This document shows positions 31,401 through 40,385 of a DNA stretch of 64,000 bases, one piece after another. Source of the DNA: Glaciihabitans sp. (lineage in GTDB: Bacteria > Actinomycetota > Actinomycetes > Actinomycetales > Microbacteriaceae); contig JAODBD010000004.1 of assembly GCA_025463785.1 (NCBI GenBank), positions 1 through 64,000 on the forward strand, read 5' to 3'. The translations under genes and the position numbers were made by a program. A model generated the notes under the pieces. The model did not search any database, had not been told where the DNA came from, and saw only the letters and a program-made list of their open reading frames with translations. The stretch's first letter is position 1. Each line of letters opens with the position of its first letter.

Positions 31401-32165
31401 ATGACCCTCACCAGGCGGCTCCCATTTCTTCGGTGGTCGTTCTTACGCCTGGTGATGGGTATGAAGAACATCCCCACGTCTGGTCAGATCGGCGACGGTC
31501 GCGAATCGGCCGCCGAGGAATACGTCCTCAACCATGCCCGTCGCGGCGATCTCGACGACGTGATAGCCACTCTCGACAAGTTTGGTTACGAGAAGTCGTT
31601 CCTGATCAATGTCGGCGACGAGAAGGGGGAGCTGCTCGACGACGCGGTCCGGCGGGCCGACCCGCGGGTGGCCCTGGAACTGGGCACCTACGTCGGCTAC
31701 GGCGCGCTGCGAATAGCGCGAGCCGCGCCGTCGGCGCAGGTCTATTCGGTGGAGTTGGCCGAAGCCAATGCCGACATCGCACGACGGATCTGGGCGCACG
31801 CCGGCGTCGATGACCGCATCACCTGCATGGTCGGCACCATCGGAGACGGCGGGGGCACGCTCGATGCACTTGCCGGGCTTGGCTTCGTCGAGGGCACAGT
31901 TGATTTTCTGTTTCTCGATCACGACAAAGACGCCTACTTGGCCGACCTGCACAGCATCCTCGCGCGCCGCTGGCTGCGCCCTGGATCGATCGTGGTGGCG
32001 GACAACGTCAAACTGCCGGGCGCGCCGGAATACCGCAAGTACATGCACGATAAAGAAGGAAGCAACTGGTCCACCACTGAGCACAAGGCCCATGGCGAGT
32101 ACCAGAGTCTATTTACCGACCTCGTGCTCGAGTCGGAGTTGCTGGCGTCCGCGGCAGAAAGATGA
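31401..32165 (+). CDS. SAM-dependent O-methyltransferase (catechol-type)
   Basis: Class I methyltransferase resembling catechol O-methyltransferase. Motif I is VALELGTYVGYGALRIA and the SAM-ribose acid is in VYSVELAEANADIA. The metal-binding catalytic segment DHDKDAYLADL is like the DHWK motif of COMT. An N-terminal helix with FLRLVMGMKNIP precedes the fold. I start at ATG 31401 (254 residues); a GTG lies three codons upstream. The substrate is unknown. It converges with the next gene, 3 bp apart. Confidence 0.85.
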   Translation: MTLTRRLPFLRWSFLRLVMGMKNIPTSGQIGDGRESAAEEYVLNHARRGDLDDVIATLDKFGYEKSFLINVGDEKGELLDDAVRRADPRVALELGTYVGYGALRIARAAPSAQVYSVELAEANADIARRIWAHAGVDDRITCMVGTIGDGGGTLDALAGLGFVEGTVDFLFLDHDKDAYLADLHSILARRWLRPGSIVVADNVKLPGAPEYRKYMHDKEGSNWSTTEHKAHGEYQSLFTDLVLESELLASAAER

Positions 32166-32168
32166 CGG

Positions 32169-32558
32169 CTACTTCCCCGAGGGTGGACGCCCCAGCTGAA
32201 CGATCTGTCCGCCCTGCCACTTGTAGGTGACGTTGTGCCGTATCGTTATCGACCCCGCGTGTCCTCCTGCGGGAACCGTGAATTGGACCGAAACAGAATC
32301 ATCGGTGCACTCGTCGAGGCGTAACGAGACGAACGCTCGAGCCTCACTCATGGCAGGTCCGACGTAGCGGCCCTTGTGATAGAGCAAGATGTGCGTCGGT
32401 GAGCTGGCAATGGCTTCTTTGATCGTTATCTGCACCGCGGACAGCGTGGCACTCGGATCGTAGTTTCCGTGAGCGCGGTGGTAATCCCACTCCCAGCCGG
32501 CGTCTTCGGCGAGCGGCAGCAGCTCCGCAGCGAATCGAACTTCATCGGGTACCTCAAT
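32169..32558 (-). CDS. LppP/LprE-like protein lacking a signal peptide
   Basis: The C-terminal 95 residues resemble the LppP/LprE lipoprotein fold (YDPSATLSAVQITI, SSPTHILLYHKGRYVG, SVSVQFTVPAG, KWQGGQIVQLG). No signal peptide or lipobox exists: an in-frame TGA just upstream of the TTG at 32618 blocks a longer reading. Starting at GTG 32558 gives 129 residues; TTG 32618 gives 149 with an unconvincing N-terminus. It may be a cytosolic variant or a truncated lipoprotein gene. Confidence 0.55.
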   Translation of the reverse strand: MEVPDEVRFAAELLPLAEDAGWEWDYHRAHGNYDPSATLSAVQITIKEAIASSPTHILLYHKGRYVGPAMSEARAFVSLRLDECTDDSVSVQFTVPAGGHAGSITIRHNVTYKWQGGQIVQLGRPPSGK

Positions 32559-32735
32559 CACGTCACGAGGGTACCTAGCGCTCTCGTCGCACAGCTGTGC
32601 ATGCTCTTGCAACGACAACCTTCAGATGGCTGAGAAACAGGCGCTGAGCAGGGGTTTCATGTGCCTGTGTGGCGACTGTCACTCCTGCGTGCCTGCGCCC
32701 CAAAGGTTCCGATGTCTGAGACATCATGGAAAAAG

Positions 32736-32808
32736 TAGCCCCGATGGGATTCGAACCCACGCTACCGCCGTGAGAGGGCGGCGTCCTAGGCCGCTAGACG
32801 ACGGGGCC
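32736..32808 (-). tRNA. tRNA-Glu(CTC)
   Basis: A 73-nt cloverleaf on the minus strand. The acceptor arm GGCCCCG pairs with CGGGGCT (one G-U at the end) with discriminator A. The anticodon loop reads CCCTCTCAC with anticodon CTC, and the T arm contains GGTTCGAATCC. CCA is not encoded. It lies 59 bp from the tRNA-Gln gene in the same direction, the arrangement found upstream of gltX in mycobacteria. Confidence 0.95.
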
Positions 32809-32867
32809 AGAACAGAGTTGTCAGCATAGCCGACGGCGCATCGCACGCCCCAATGGACCGACTATCG

Positions 32868-32939
32868 CTGGGGTACCAGGACTCGAACCTAGAATGGCTG
32901 AACCAGAATCAGCTGTGTTGCCAATTACACCATACCCCA
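32868..32939 (-). tRNA. tRNA-Gln(CTG)
   Basis: A 72-nt cloverleaf on the minus strand. The acceptor TGGGGTA pairs with TACCCCA with discriminator G. The anticodon stem GCTGA/TCAGC encloses a TTCTGGT loop with anticodon CTG, and the T arm carries GGTTCGAGTCC. In actinobacteria this tRNA is first charged with Glu by GltX and then amidated by GatCAB, and both are encoded in this window. Confidence 0.95.
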
Positions 32940-33036
32940 CTGGCGACCCAGAACCGCTGGTCAGAGGCGTTTATTCCACTGCCACCGGCCGACTGCGGGC
33001 CGACGTGCAGATTACCAAAGATCGTGGACCGAAATT

Positions 33037-34506
33037 TCACGCCTCCGCCGCGGCCAGTTGGCGGGCGTGACGCAACCGGGCCAGGGTGCGATCGCGGCCC
33101 AGGAGTTCCAGCGACTCGAACAGCGGTGGACTGATCGTTGAGCCGGTCGCCGCCACCCGGATGGGGCCGAAAGCCTTGCGCGGCTTGAGACCCATGCCGT
33201 CGAGCAGGGCCGCCTTCAGCGCGGCTTCGATCTCGGCCGCCGACCAGTCAGCCACACCGTCGAGCGCCGCCAACGCGGCGTCCAGCACCGGGGCGGCGTC
33301 CGGTCGGAGTTCCTTGGCGGCCGCTCTCTCCTCGACGACATACGAGTTGTCATCGAAGAACTTCAGCAGCGCCCAGGCGTCGCCCAGCACCACGATCCGT
33401 GTCTGCACGAGCCGCGCCGCCTCGGCGAACGCTCGGTCGCTCAGTCCAGTGTCGTGGCCGTGGACGGTCAGGTAGTCACGCAGCCTGGTGGCGAAATCGT
33501 CGGGGCCGAGCAGCCGAATGTGCTCGGCGTTGATCGCGTCGGCTTTCTTCTGGTCGAACCGAGCCGGGTTGGGGTTGACGTCGGCCACGTCGAACGCCGC
33601 CACCATCTCCGACAGACTGAACACATCACGGTCGGGGGCGATCGACCAGCCCAGCAGGGCCAGGTAATTCAGCAGGCCCTCGGGGATGAAGCCCCGTTCC
33701 CGGTGCAGGAACAGATTGGACTGGGGATCGCGCTTGGAGAGCTTCTTGGTGCCCTCGCCCAAAACAGTTGGCAAATGGGCGAATTCGGGAACCCGATCGG
33801 TGATACCCAAGCGGATCAGCGCCTTGTACAGGGCGATCTGGCGCGGCGTGGACGGCAGCAGGTCTTCGCCGCGCAGCACGTGCGTAATCTTCATCAGCGC
33901 GTCGTCAACCGGATTGACCAACGTATACAGGGGATCTCCGGTGGCGCGCGTCAACGCGAAATCCGGCACGGTGCCCGCCGCGAACGTGGTCTGGCCCCGC
34001 ACCAGGTCGTGCCAGCTCAGGTCTTCGTCCGGCATGCGCAGCCGCAGCACGGGATGCCGGCCCTCCGCTCGATACGCCGCCCGTTGCGCGTCGGTCAGAT
34101 CGCGGTCGTAGTTGTCGTAACCCAGCTTCGGGTTCCGGCCCGCGGCCAGATGACGCGCCTCGACCTCCTCAGGAGTGGAGTAGGCCTGGTACGCCTCCCC
34201 CGCCTCCAGCAGCCGCTGCACGACATCGCGATAGATTTCGGCGCGCTCCGACTGGCGGTACGGCCCGTACGGTCCCCCGACCCCGGGGCCCTCGTCCCAG
34301 TCCAGCCCCAGCCAGCGCAGCGCGTCGAGCAGCGCGAGGTAGCTTTCCTCACTGTCGCGCTGAGCATCGGTGTCCTCGAGGCGGAACACGAAATCCCCGT
34401 CCCAGTGCCGGGCGTAGGCCCAATTGAACAACGCTGTGCGGATCAGGCCGACGTGCGGTGTGCCGGTCGGCGAGGGACAGAACCTTACCCGGACCCGCTC
34501 GCTCAT
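33037..34506 (-). CDS. gltX: glutamyl-tRNA synthetase
   Basis: Class I synthetase charging tRNA-Glu and, in organisms that use GatCAB, also tRNA-Gln. The HIGH-type motif is [10 protein letters not shown] at residues 11-20 and the KMSKS-type loop is KKLSKRD. The C-terminal helical anticodon-binding domain is complete, giving 489 residues (M. tuberculosis 490). ATG 34506 lies 4 bp after the stop of the FAH-family gene. The two tRNA genes follow just downstream on the same strand. Confidence 0.97.
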   Translation of the reverse strand: MSERVRVRFCPSPTGTPHVGLIRTALFNWAYARHWDGDFVFRLEDTDAQRDSEESYLALLDALRWLGLDWDEGPGVGGPYGPYRQSERAEIYRDVVQRLLEAGEAYQAYSTPEEVEARHLAAGRNPKLGYDNYDRDLTDAQRAAYRAEGRHPVLRLRMPDEDLSWHDLVRGQTTFAAGTVPDFALTRATGDPLYTLVNPVDDALMKITHVLRGEDLLPSTPRQIALYKALIRLGITDRVPEFAHLPTVLGEGTKKLSKRDPQSNLFLHRERGFIPEGLLNYLALLGWSIAPDRDVFSLSEMVAAFDVADVNPNPARFDQKKADAINAEHIRLLGPDDFATRLRDYLTVHGHDTGLSDRAFAEAARLVQTRIVVLGDAWALLKFFDDNSYVVEERAAAKELRPDAAPVLDAALAALDGVADWSAAEIEAALKAALLDGMGLKPRKAFGPIRVAATGSTISPPLFESLELLGRDRTLARLRHARQLAAAEA

Positions 34507-34510
34507 TGAC

Positions 34511-35299
34511 TTACCTACCCTTGCGCACAACAGGATTCGTCAAGGTGCCGATGTCAGAGATGGTGATGTTGACCGTGTCGCCGTGCTCGATCGGCCCGAC
34601 ACCCTCCGGTGTGCCGGTGAGTATCAGGTCACCCGGCAAAAGCGTCATCACGGCGGAGATGAACTCGACGATCGCGGGCACGTCGTGGATCATCATCGAC
34701 GTCCGGCTGTGTTGGCGCAGTTCACCGTTCACCTCGGTGCGTAGATCCAGATCGGAGGGGTCGACGTCGGTGACGATCCACGGCCCGACCGGGCAGAATG
34801 TGTCGTGGCCCTTGGCGCGGGTCCACTGTCCGTCCTTGCGCTGCTCATCACGGGCGGTCACATCGTTGGCGATCGTGTAGCCGAGGATGTTCTCGGCGAC
34901 GCGCGCGGCCTGGACGTCCTTGCACGGCCTGCCGATCACCGCGGCTAACTCGCCCTCGTAGTGCACGGGGTTCGCGGTGGTCGGCAGTACGATCGGCGCG
35001 TTCGGCCCCACGATGGCCGTGTTGGGCTTGAGGAATATCACCAGGTCCTCGAACTTCTCGCCACCCATCTCGGCGACGTGGGCCGCATAGTTCTTCCCGA
35101 CGCAGACCACCTTGCTCGCGAGGATCGGCGCGAGCATCCGCACGTCGGCCAGTGGCCACTGTCGCCCGGTGAACGTCGGTGTGCCGAACGGATGCTCGGC
35201 GATCTCGCGGGCGGTGCCATCCCCCGGGGAGTCTCCCGCCAGGCCTTCGATGCTGACGAAGGCCACTCCGTCCGGGCTGGCGATTCGACCGATGCGCAT
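34511..35299 (-). CDS. fumarylacetoacetate hydrolase family protein
   Basis: Homologue of Rv2993c. An N-terminal swivel of about 60 residues precedes the FAH fold with [17 protein letters not shown], the metal-binding E-x-E ([14 protein letters not shown]) and the distal D in [12 protein letters not shown]. The GTPEGVGPI turn is characteristic. The family includes 2-hydroxyhepta-2,4-diene-1,7-dioate isomerase and acylpyruvases; the exact reaction is not determinable. ATG 35299 is preferred over GTG 35302. It is likely co-transcribed with gltX. Confidence 0.87.
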   Translation of the reverse strand: MRIGRIASPDGVAFVSIEGLAGDSPGDGTAREIAEHPFGTPTFTGRQWPLADVRMLAPILASKVVCVGKNYAAHVAEMGGEKFEDLVIFLKPNTAIVGPNAPIVLPTTANPVHYEGELAAVIGRPCKDVQAARVAENILGYTIANDVTARDEQRKDGQWTRAKGHDTFCPVGPWIVTDVDPSDLDLRTEVNGELRQHSRTSMMIHDVPAIVEFISAVMTLLPGDLILTGTPEGVGPIEHGDTVNITISDIGTLTNPVVRKGR

Positions 35300-35462
35300 C
35301 ACCCGAGCCTAGCGAGCGCCGCGCATCCACCTGTGCCGAGTGTGACGCTAGAGCGGCACCTCGGCAGCCGGCCCCCAGCGCGGCACGAGATTCGGCGTTC
35401 GGTGTGTCCGAATAATGAGATTCAGGTTCAGGATATTGAGATCGCTGTGCGACCATCGGCCG

Positions 35463-36692
35463 GTGCCCGGCGACCACATCAGCACCGCCCGCCGGTGGTC
35501 GATGCTGGCGATCGCGCTGGCGTCGACGATGTTCGCCAACGTGTTCATCAACGGCGCCGCGTTCCTGATTCCCACGCTGCATGCCCGTCACGGCCTGGAC
35601 CTCGCGCGGGCCGGCCTGCTGTCTTCGATGCCCAGCCTGGGCATGGTGGTGACGCTGATCGCGTGGGGCTACGTCGTCGACCGTGTCGGTGAACGCCTGG
35701 TACTCGCGGTTGGCTCCGCGCTGACCGCTGCGGCGGCATTCGCGGCGGCGGCGGCGCATTCGCTGCTGCTGATCGGCGCGTTCCTGGTGCTCGGCGGCAT
35801 GGCGGCGGCCAGCAGCAACTCAGCCAGCGGCCGACTGGTGGTCGGCTGGTTCCCGCCGCAGCAGCGCGGGTTGGCGATGGGCATCCGGCAGACCGCTCAG
35901 CCGCTCGGCGTCGGCCTCGGGGCGCTGGTGATCCCCCGGCTGGCTGAAACCCATGACGTCGGGGTCGCGCTGCTGTTTCCGGCTGTGGTCTGCACGGCGT
36001 CGGCCGTGGTGAGTGCGTTCGGCGTCCTCGATCCCCCACGCCCGCCACGAGCACAGGCATCCGAGGAACACCTGGCCAACCCATATCGCGGGTCACGTCT
36101 GCTGTGGCGGATCCACGCGGTCTCAGTGCTGCTGGTGGTGCCGCAGGTCGTCGTCTGGACATTCACGCTGGTGTGGCTGATCTCCGACCGCGGTTGGTCG
36201 GCGGGCGCGGCGGGCGCTCTGGTTACCGCGGCACAGGTCCTGGGTGCGCTCGGCAGGGTGGCGGCGGGCCGGTGGTCGGACCGCGTCGGGTCACGGCTGC
36301 GGCCGATCCGCACGATCGCGGTGGCGGCGGCTGCCGCGATGGCGCTGCTCGCGCTGACCGACGCGCTGCGGTCCCCGCTGAGCATCGCGGTAATGATCGC
36401 CGCGTCGGTGATCACGGTGAGCGACAACGGGCTCGCGTTCACCGCGATCGCAGAGATTGCCGGGCCGTTCTGGAGTGGGCGTGCGCTGGGCACCCAGAAC
36501 ACCAGTCAGCTGCTGACCGCCGGCATCGCGCCGCCGCTGTTCGGAGGTCTGATCGGCACCGCGGGCTATCCGTTGGCGTTCGCCGCATGCGCACTCTTCC
36601 CATTGATCGCGCTGCCGCTGGTGCCGGCGGATGTGATGGCGGCGGCGGCCCAGCAACCACACCCGCCACGTCAGCACGGTCAAGCATCATGA
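35463..36692 (+). CDS. major facilitator superfamily transporter
   Basis: Homologue of Rv2994. Twelve hydrophobic helices fill the 409 residues, with the loop 2-3 signature GYVVDRVGERLVLAVGS and the mirrored RVAAGRWSDRVGSRLRP. The segment GWFPPQQRGLAMGIRQTAQP is typical of NarK/nitrate- and organic-anion-type MFS proteins, but the substrate is unknown. GTG 35463 places the arginine pair before helix 1 as in the orthologue; ATG 35415 would add 16 unusual residues. It diverges from the FAH gene. Confidence 0.85.
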   Translation: MPGDHISTARRWSMLAIALASTMFANVFINGAAFLIPTLHARHGLDLARAGLLSSMPSLGMVVTLIAWGYVVDRVGERLVLAVGSALTAAAAFAAAAAHSLLLIGAFLVLGGMAAASSNSASGRLVVGWFPPQQRGLAMGIRQTAQPLGVGLGALVIPRLAETHDVGVALLFPAVVCTASAVVSAFGVLDPPRPPRAQASEEHLANPYRGSRLLWRIHAVSVLLVVPQVVVWTFTLVWLISDRGWSAGAAGALVTAAQVLGALGRVAAGRWSDRVGSRLRPIRTIAVAAAAAMALLALTDALRSPLSIAVMIAASVITVSDNGLAFTAIAEIAGPFWSGRALGTQNTSQLLTAGIAPPLFGGLIGTAGYPLAFAACALFPLIALPLVPADVMAAAAQQPHPPRQHGQAS

Positions 36693-36790
36693 TGCGAGTC
36701 GAGAAAGCGATAGCGTATGTGATGTCGCTTCTTGCGGCCCAGCGTGAACCCTAGGACTCGGCGGCGGTAATTCAGCAGACGCCTCGCACG

Positions 36791-37225
36791 TCAGCTGCTC
36801 TCCAGATTCTCGGCGCAGCGCGCAAGCAGGGTGGCCAGTTCGTGGCGGCGCCCGTCGGCGATGCCGTCAATCATCGCCGACTCGACGCCCGTGACGGCTT
36901 CATGACCGGCACGCAGTCGGCGCCTGCCCGACGGCGTCAGCTGCAGGGCCCGTGCCCGTCCGCGTGACGGCCCGTCGACCTCCTCCACCAGGTCGGCGGA
37001 CCGCAGCCCGCCCAGCACGTCCTGCAGTGACTGACGGGTGACAAAACACAGCCGGGCCAGCTGTGCCGCCGACGCGTCCGGGTGGTCGGCCAGTGCCCGC
37101 AGCACCGCATATTGCGCCATTGACAAGCCGGTCGGCTTGAGCGCCGCGTCGGAGCGACGACGCAGCGATTGCTGCACCCGCTTGACCAGGTAGCCGACGC
37201 CGTGCTCGGTCTGCGACTCCACCAT
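36791..37225 (-). CDS. MarR-family transcriptional regulator
   Basis: A 144-residue winged-helix dimer with the core LSMAQYAVLRALADHPDASA, recognition helix region RQSLQDVLGGL and the wing DGPSRGRARALQLTPSG. Members usually repress their own divergent promoter and respond to phenolic or oxidative ligands. It diverges from a monooxygenase-fold gene across 64 bp containing a long inverted repeat, so that gene is the likely target. A cysteine (LARLCFVTRQ) near the recognition helix could allow redox control; this is inference. Confidence 0.87.
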   Translation of the reverse strand: MVESQTEHGVGYLVKRVQQSLRRRSDAALKPTGLSMAQYAVLRALADHPDASAAQLARLCFVTRQSLQDVLGGLRSADLVEEVDGPSRGRARALQLTPSGRRRLRAGHEAVTGVESAMIDGIADGRRHELATLLARCAENLESS

Positions 37226-37227
37226 GA

Positions 37228-37273
37228 CAGGAACCTTACATCAGTGCTATGCTCGCATGTTGTAAGGAACCTG
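37228..37273. promoter_or_regulatory. operator-like inverted repeat between MarR gene and ABM gene
   Basis: Arms at 37228-37243 and 37258-37273 are complementary at 13 of 16 positions, with CCTTACA/TGTAAGG at the core and a 14-nt centre that includes the TATGCT (37248-37253) -10-like box of the rightward gene. GGAACCTTACAT and GGAACCTGACAT also read as direct repeats. This fits autoregulation by the MarR protein. Confidence 0.5.
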
Positions 37274-37289
37274 ACATAAGGAGGCCAAG

Positions 37290-37721
37290 ATGACCACGAT
37301 CGAGCAGCACAGCGGCTGCGCCACGTTGATCAATGTGTTCACCGTCGAGCCGGCGCGCGCCGAAGAATTGGCAGAGCTGCTCGCCGACGCCACGGAACAC
37401 GTGATGCGGCACGTTCCCGGCTTCATATCGGCCAACATTCACCTCAGCAGCGACGGCACCCGAGTCGTGAACTATGCCCAGTGGGACAGCGCCGAGGCGT
37501 TCCACGCGATGGCGAATCACCCGGGCACGCGCGAGCATATGGACAAGGCCGCGGCATTGGCGACGAGTTACGATCCCCACCTGTACATCGTGGAGTCGGT
37601 GCACACCGTGGACGCGTCGGCAGTGGTTGATCCAGCCGTTGGTGCGTTCGACGACCCACCGGCGCGGCCGGACCCGGAATCCGAAGCGGGAACCGACGTT
37701 CACACCGCACCCGCGGCCTGA
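37290..37721 (+). CDS. antibiotic biosynthesis monooxygenase (ABM) domain protein
   Basis: A dimeric alpha/beta-barrel ABM domain occupies residues 10-105 (ATLINVFTVEPARAEELAEL, PGFISANIHLSSDGTRVVNYAQWDSAEAF), followed by a proline- and glutamate-rich tail. The family includes quinone-forming monooxygenases and haem-degrading enzymes; the haem ligands of MhuD/IsdG cannot be confirmed. AAGGAGG lies 5 nt before ATG 37290. It is probably controlled by the divergent MarR gene, which suggests a role with quinones or other aromatics (inference). Confidence 0.8.
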   Translation: MTTIEQHSGCATLINVFTVEPARAEELAELLADATEHVMRHVPGFISANIHLSSDGTRVVNYAQWDSAEAFHAMANHPGTREHMDKAAALATSYDPHLYIVESVHTVDASAVVDPAVGAFDDPPARPDPESEAGTDVHTAPAA

Positions 37722-37779
37722 ACCGACGACACCCGAGAAGGGCGGTGCCGCACACTCAACCCGGGTTGTTCGACACGCT

Positions 37780-38790
37780 TTAGACGCGCGACGCGATCCG
37801 GTCGCCGACCTCGCTCGTCGAGAACTGCGCGTCTGCGCGGGTGGCCAGATGAGCCTCGACAGCCTTGTCCACCCGTGCGGCGGCGTCCTCCTCCCCCAGG
37901 TGCGACAGCAGCAGCGCCACCGACATGATCGCGGCGGTCGGGTCGGCGATGCCCTTGCCCGCGATGTCGGGCGCGCTGCCGTGCACCGGCTCGAACATCG
38001 ACGGGTTCACCCGGGTGGCGTCGATGTTGCCGCTGGCGGCCAGCCCGATACCGCCGCACACCGCGGCCGCCAGGTCGGTGATGATGTCGCCGAACAGGTT
38101 GTCGGTGACAATGACGTCGAACCGGCCCGGGTCGGTCACCATGTGGATGGTGGCGGCGTCGACGTGCTGGTAGGCGACCTCGACCTCGGGGTACTCGTGC
38201 CCGACCTCCTGCACCGTCCGCCACCAGAGCCCCCCGGCATACGTCAACACGTTGTTCTTGTGCACGAGCGTCAGGTGCCTGCGTCGCTGCAGCGCCCGCT
38301 GGAACGCGTCCTGCACCACCCGCCGCACCCCGTAGGCGGTGTTGACGCTGACCTCGGTCGCGATCTCGTGCGGAGTGCCGACGCGGATCGCGCCGCCGGT
38401 GCCGGTGTACGGGCCTTCGGTGCCCTCACGGACGACGACGAAGTCGATGTCGCCGGCGTCGGCCAGCGGGCTGGCCACACCCGGAAACAGCCGGGACGGC
38501 CTTAGGTTGATGTGGTGGTCCAGCGCGAACCGCGCCTTGAGCAGCAGACCCCGCTCCAGCACGCCGCTGGGCACCGATGGGTCGCCGATCGCGCCGAGAA
38601 GGATCGCGTCGTGCTCGCGTAGTTCCTCGAGCACCGAGTCGGGCAGAACCTCGCCGGTGGCGTTGTACCGACGTGCACCCAGGTCGTAGCTGGTCTTGTT
38701 GACATTGGGCAGCACGGCGTCGAGCACCTTCACCGCCTCGTTGACGACCTCCGGGCCGATACCGTCGCCGGCGATGATCGCCAGTCTCAC
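37780..38790 (-). CDS. leuB: 3-isopropylmalate dehydrogenase
   Basis: NAD-dependent oxidative decarboxylation of 3-isopropylmalate in leucine synthesis. It has [19 protein letters not shown] at the N-terminus, the R-x-x-R substrate region, and [20 protein letters not shown] with the metal-binding aspartates. At 336 residues it equals the M. tuberculosis enzyme. Its GTG start overlaps the serA stop by 4 bp, so serA-leuB is an operon. leuCD lie about 8 kb away, the split arrangement normal for mycobacteria. Confidence 0.97.
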   Translation of the reverse strand: MRLAIIAGDGIGPEVVNEAVKVLDAVLPNVNKTSYDLGARRYNATGEVLPDSVLEELREHDAILLGAIGDPSVPSGVLERGLLLKARFALDHHINLRPSRLFPGVASPLADAGDIDFVVVREGTEGPYTGTGGAIRVGTPHEIATEVSVNTAYGVRRVVQDAFQRALQRRRHLTLVHKNNVLTYAGGLWWRTVQEVGHEYPEVEVAYQHVDAATIHMVTDPGRFDVIVTDNLFGDIITDLAAAVCGGIGLAASGNIDATRVNPSMFEPVHGSAPDIAGKGIADPTAAIMSVALLLSHLGEEDAAARVDKAVEAHLATRADAQFSTSEVGDRIASRV

Positions 38791-40373
38791 GTCAGGTCCA
38801 CGACTTCGAGCAGCGCCGCGCCGACTGCCGGGCCGATCTCGGCCAGCAGGGCGTCCGCCGGCCGCCGGTCCAGCCGCAGCAGGATCGTCGCGCCCGGGCC
38901 CTCCGCATCCTCGCTGAGCTGCGCGGCGTGGATGTTCACGTCCGCGGCGCCCAGCACCGTGCCGATCTTGCCCAGCGCCCCCGGCTGGTCGACGTAGTTG
39001 ATGATCAGGTTGATGCCCTCGGCGCGCAGGTCGAAGTTGCGCCCGTTGATCTGGACGATTTTCTGCACCAGCTGTGGGCCGGAAAGCGTGCCTGCCACAT
39101 TGAGCACCGAGCCGTCGGAGCCGACCGCCCGTACATCGACGACGCTGCGGTGATTCGGACTCTCCGGAGCGGTGCTGATGCTCGCCTCGACGCCGCGCTC
39201 GGCGGCCAGCGCCGGGGCGTTGACGAACGTCACCTGGTCCTCGATCACCGCTGAGAACAGCCCGCGCAACGCTGAAAGCCGCAACACACCAACGTCTTCG
39301 GACGCCAGCTCACCGCGAACCTGCACTGACAGCGATGTCGGCAGCTCGGCGGACAGCGCACCCACCAGCACACCGAGCTTGCGCACCAGATCCAGCCACG
39401 GCGCGACCTCTTCGCCGACCACCCCGCCGCCGACGTTGACCGCATCGGGCACGAACTCGCCGGCGAGAGCCAGTTTCACGCTGGCTGCGACGTCGGTGCC
39501 CGCACGGTCCTGCGCCTCGGCCGTCGACGCGCCGAGGTGCGGGGTGACGACGACCTGGGGCAGGTCGAACAGCGAGCTGTCGGTGGCCGGCTCCTTGGCG
39601 AACACATCGATGCCCGCGGCGCGCACGTGGCCGCTGCGCACGGCCTCGGCCAGCGCGTCCTCGTCGACCAGGCCGCCGCGGGCGGCGTTGACGATGATCA
39701 CGCCGGGCTTGGCCTTGGCCAGCGCCTCCTTGCCGATCAGGCCCGCGGTCTCCGGGGTCTTCGGCAGGTGCACCGAGATGAAATCCGACCGGGTCAGCAG
39801 CTCGTCGAGGGCGAGCAACTCGATGCCGAGCTGGGCGGCGCGGGCCGGCGCGACATACGGGTCGTAGGCGACGACGCGGGTGCCGAACGAGGCGAGGCGC
39901 GCGGCCACCAGCTGGCCGATGCGACCGAGGCCGACCACACCCACGGTCTTGCCGAAGATCTCGGTGCCGCTGAACGACGACCGTTTCCAGGTGTGCTCGC
40001 GCAGCGACGCGTCGGCTGCCGGAATCTCCCTCGCGGCCGACAACAACAGCGCGACGGCGTGCTCGGCCGCGCTGTGGATGTTCGATGTCGGCGCGTTGAC
40101 AACCAGCACCCCGCGGGCCGTGGCGGCATCGACGTCGACGTTGTCCAGGCCGACCCCGGCGCGCGCGACGATCTTGAGCCTGGGTGCGGCGGCGAGCACC
40201 TCGGCGTCGACGGAGGTAGCCGAGCGAACCAGCAGCGCGTCGGCCTCGGGCACCGCGGCCAGAAGCTTTTCCCGGTTCGGACCGTCCACCCACCGGACCT
40301 CAACCTGGTCGCCAAGGGCTTGGACGGTGGATTCGGCGAGTTTATCTGCGATCAACACAACGGGCAGGCTCAC
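38787..40373 (-). CDS. serA: D-3-phosphoglycerate dehydrogenase
   Basis: First step of serine synthesis. Substrate and NAD domains are present ([54 protein letters not shown]). The intervening ASB domain and C-terminal ACT domain ([20 protein letters not shown]) bind serine as a feedback inhibitor. 528 residues, identical in length to M. tuberculosis SerA1. The start is only 12 bp from that of the divergent FAD gene, so the promoters must lie inside the opposing coding regions. Confidence 0.97.
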   Translation of the reverse strand: MSLPVVLIADKLAESTVQALGDQVEVRWVDGPNREKLLAAVPEADALLVRSATSVDAEVLAAAPRLKIVARAGVGLDNVDVDAATARGVLVVNAPTSNIHSAAEHAVALLLSAAREIPAADASLREHTWKRSSFSGTEIFGKTVGVVGLGRIGQLVAARLASFGTRVVAYDPYVAPARAAQLGIELLALDELLTRSDFISVHLPKTPETAGLIGKEALAKAKPGVIIVNAARGGLVDEDALAEAVRSGHVRAAGIDVFAKEPATDSSLFDLPQVVVTPHLGASTAEAQDRAGTDVAASVKLALAGEFVPDAVNVGGGVVGEEVAPWLDLVRKLGVLVGALSAELPTSLSVQVRGELASEDVGVLRLSALRGLFSAVIEDQVTFVNAPALAAERGVEASISTAPESPNHRSVVDVRAVGSDGSVLNVAGTLSGPQLVQKIVQINGRNFDLRAEGINLIINYVDQPGALGKIGTVLGAADVNIHAAQLSEDAEGPGATILLRLDRRPADALLAEIGPAVGAALLEVVDLT

Positions 40374-40385
40374 CCGGCCAGCCTA

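Noticed and set aside
32575-32760. Small minus-strand frame of 61 codons upstream of the LppP-like gene
   Set aside because: Its N-terminal codons come from the tRNA-Glu gene (GSNPIGA is the translated T arm and acceptor).
37758-37769. CAACCCGGGTTG palindrome between convergent leuB and ABM genes as a terminator
   Set aside because: It has no loop and no T tract. A 12-bp self-complementary stretch is weak evidence of termination.
39537-40385. N-terminal extension of the FAD oxidoreductase by 283 codons
   Set aside because: It is antisense to serA and shows no domain. The Rossmann motif begins just after ATG 40386.
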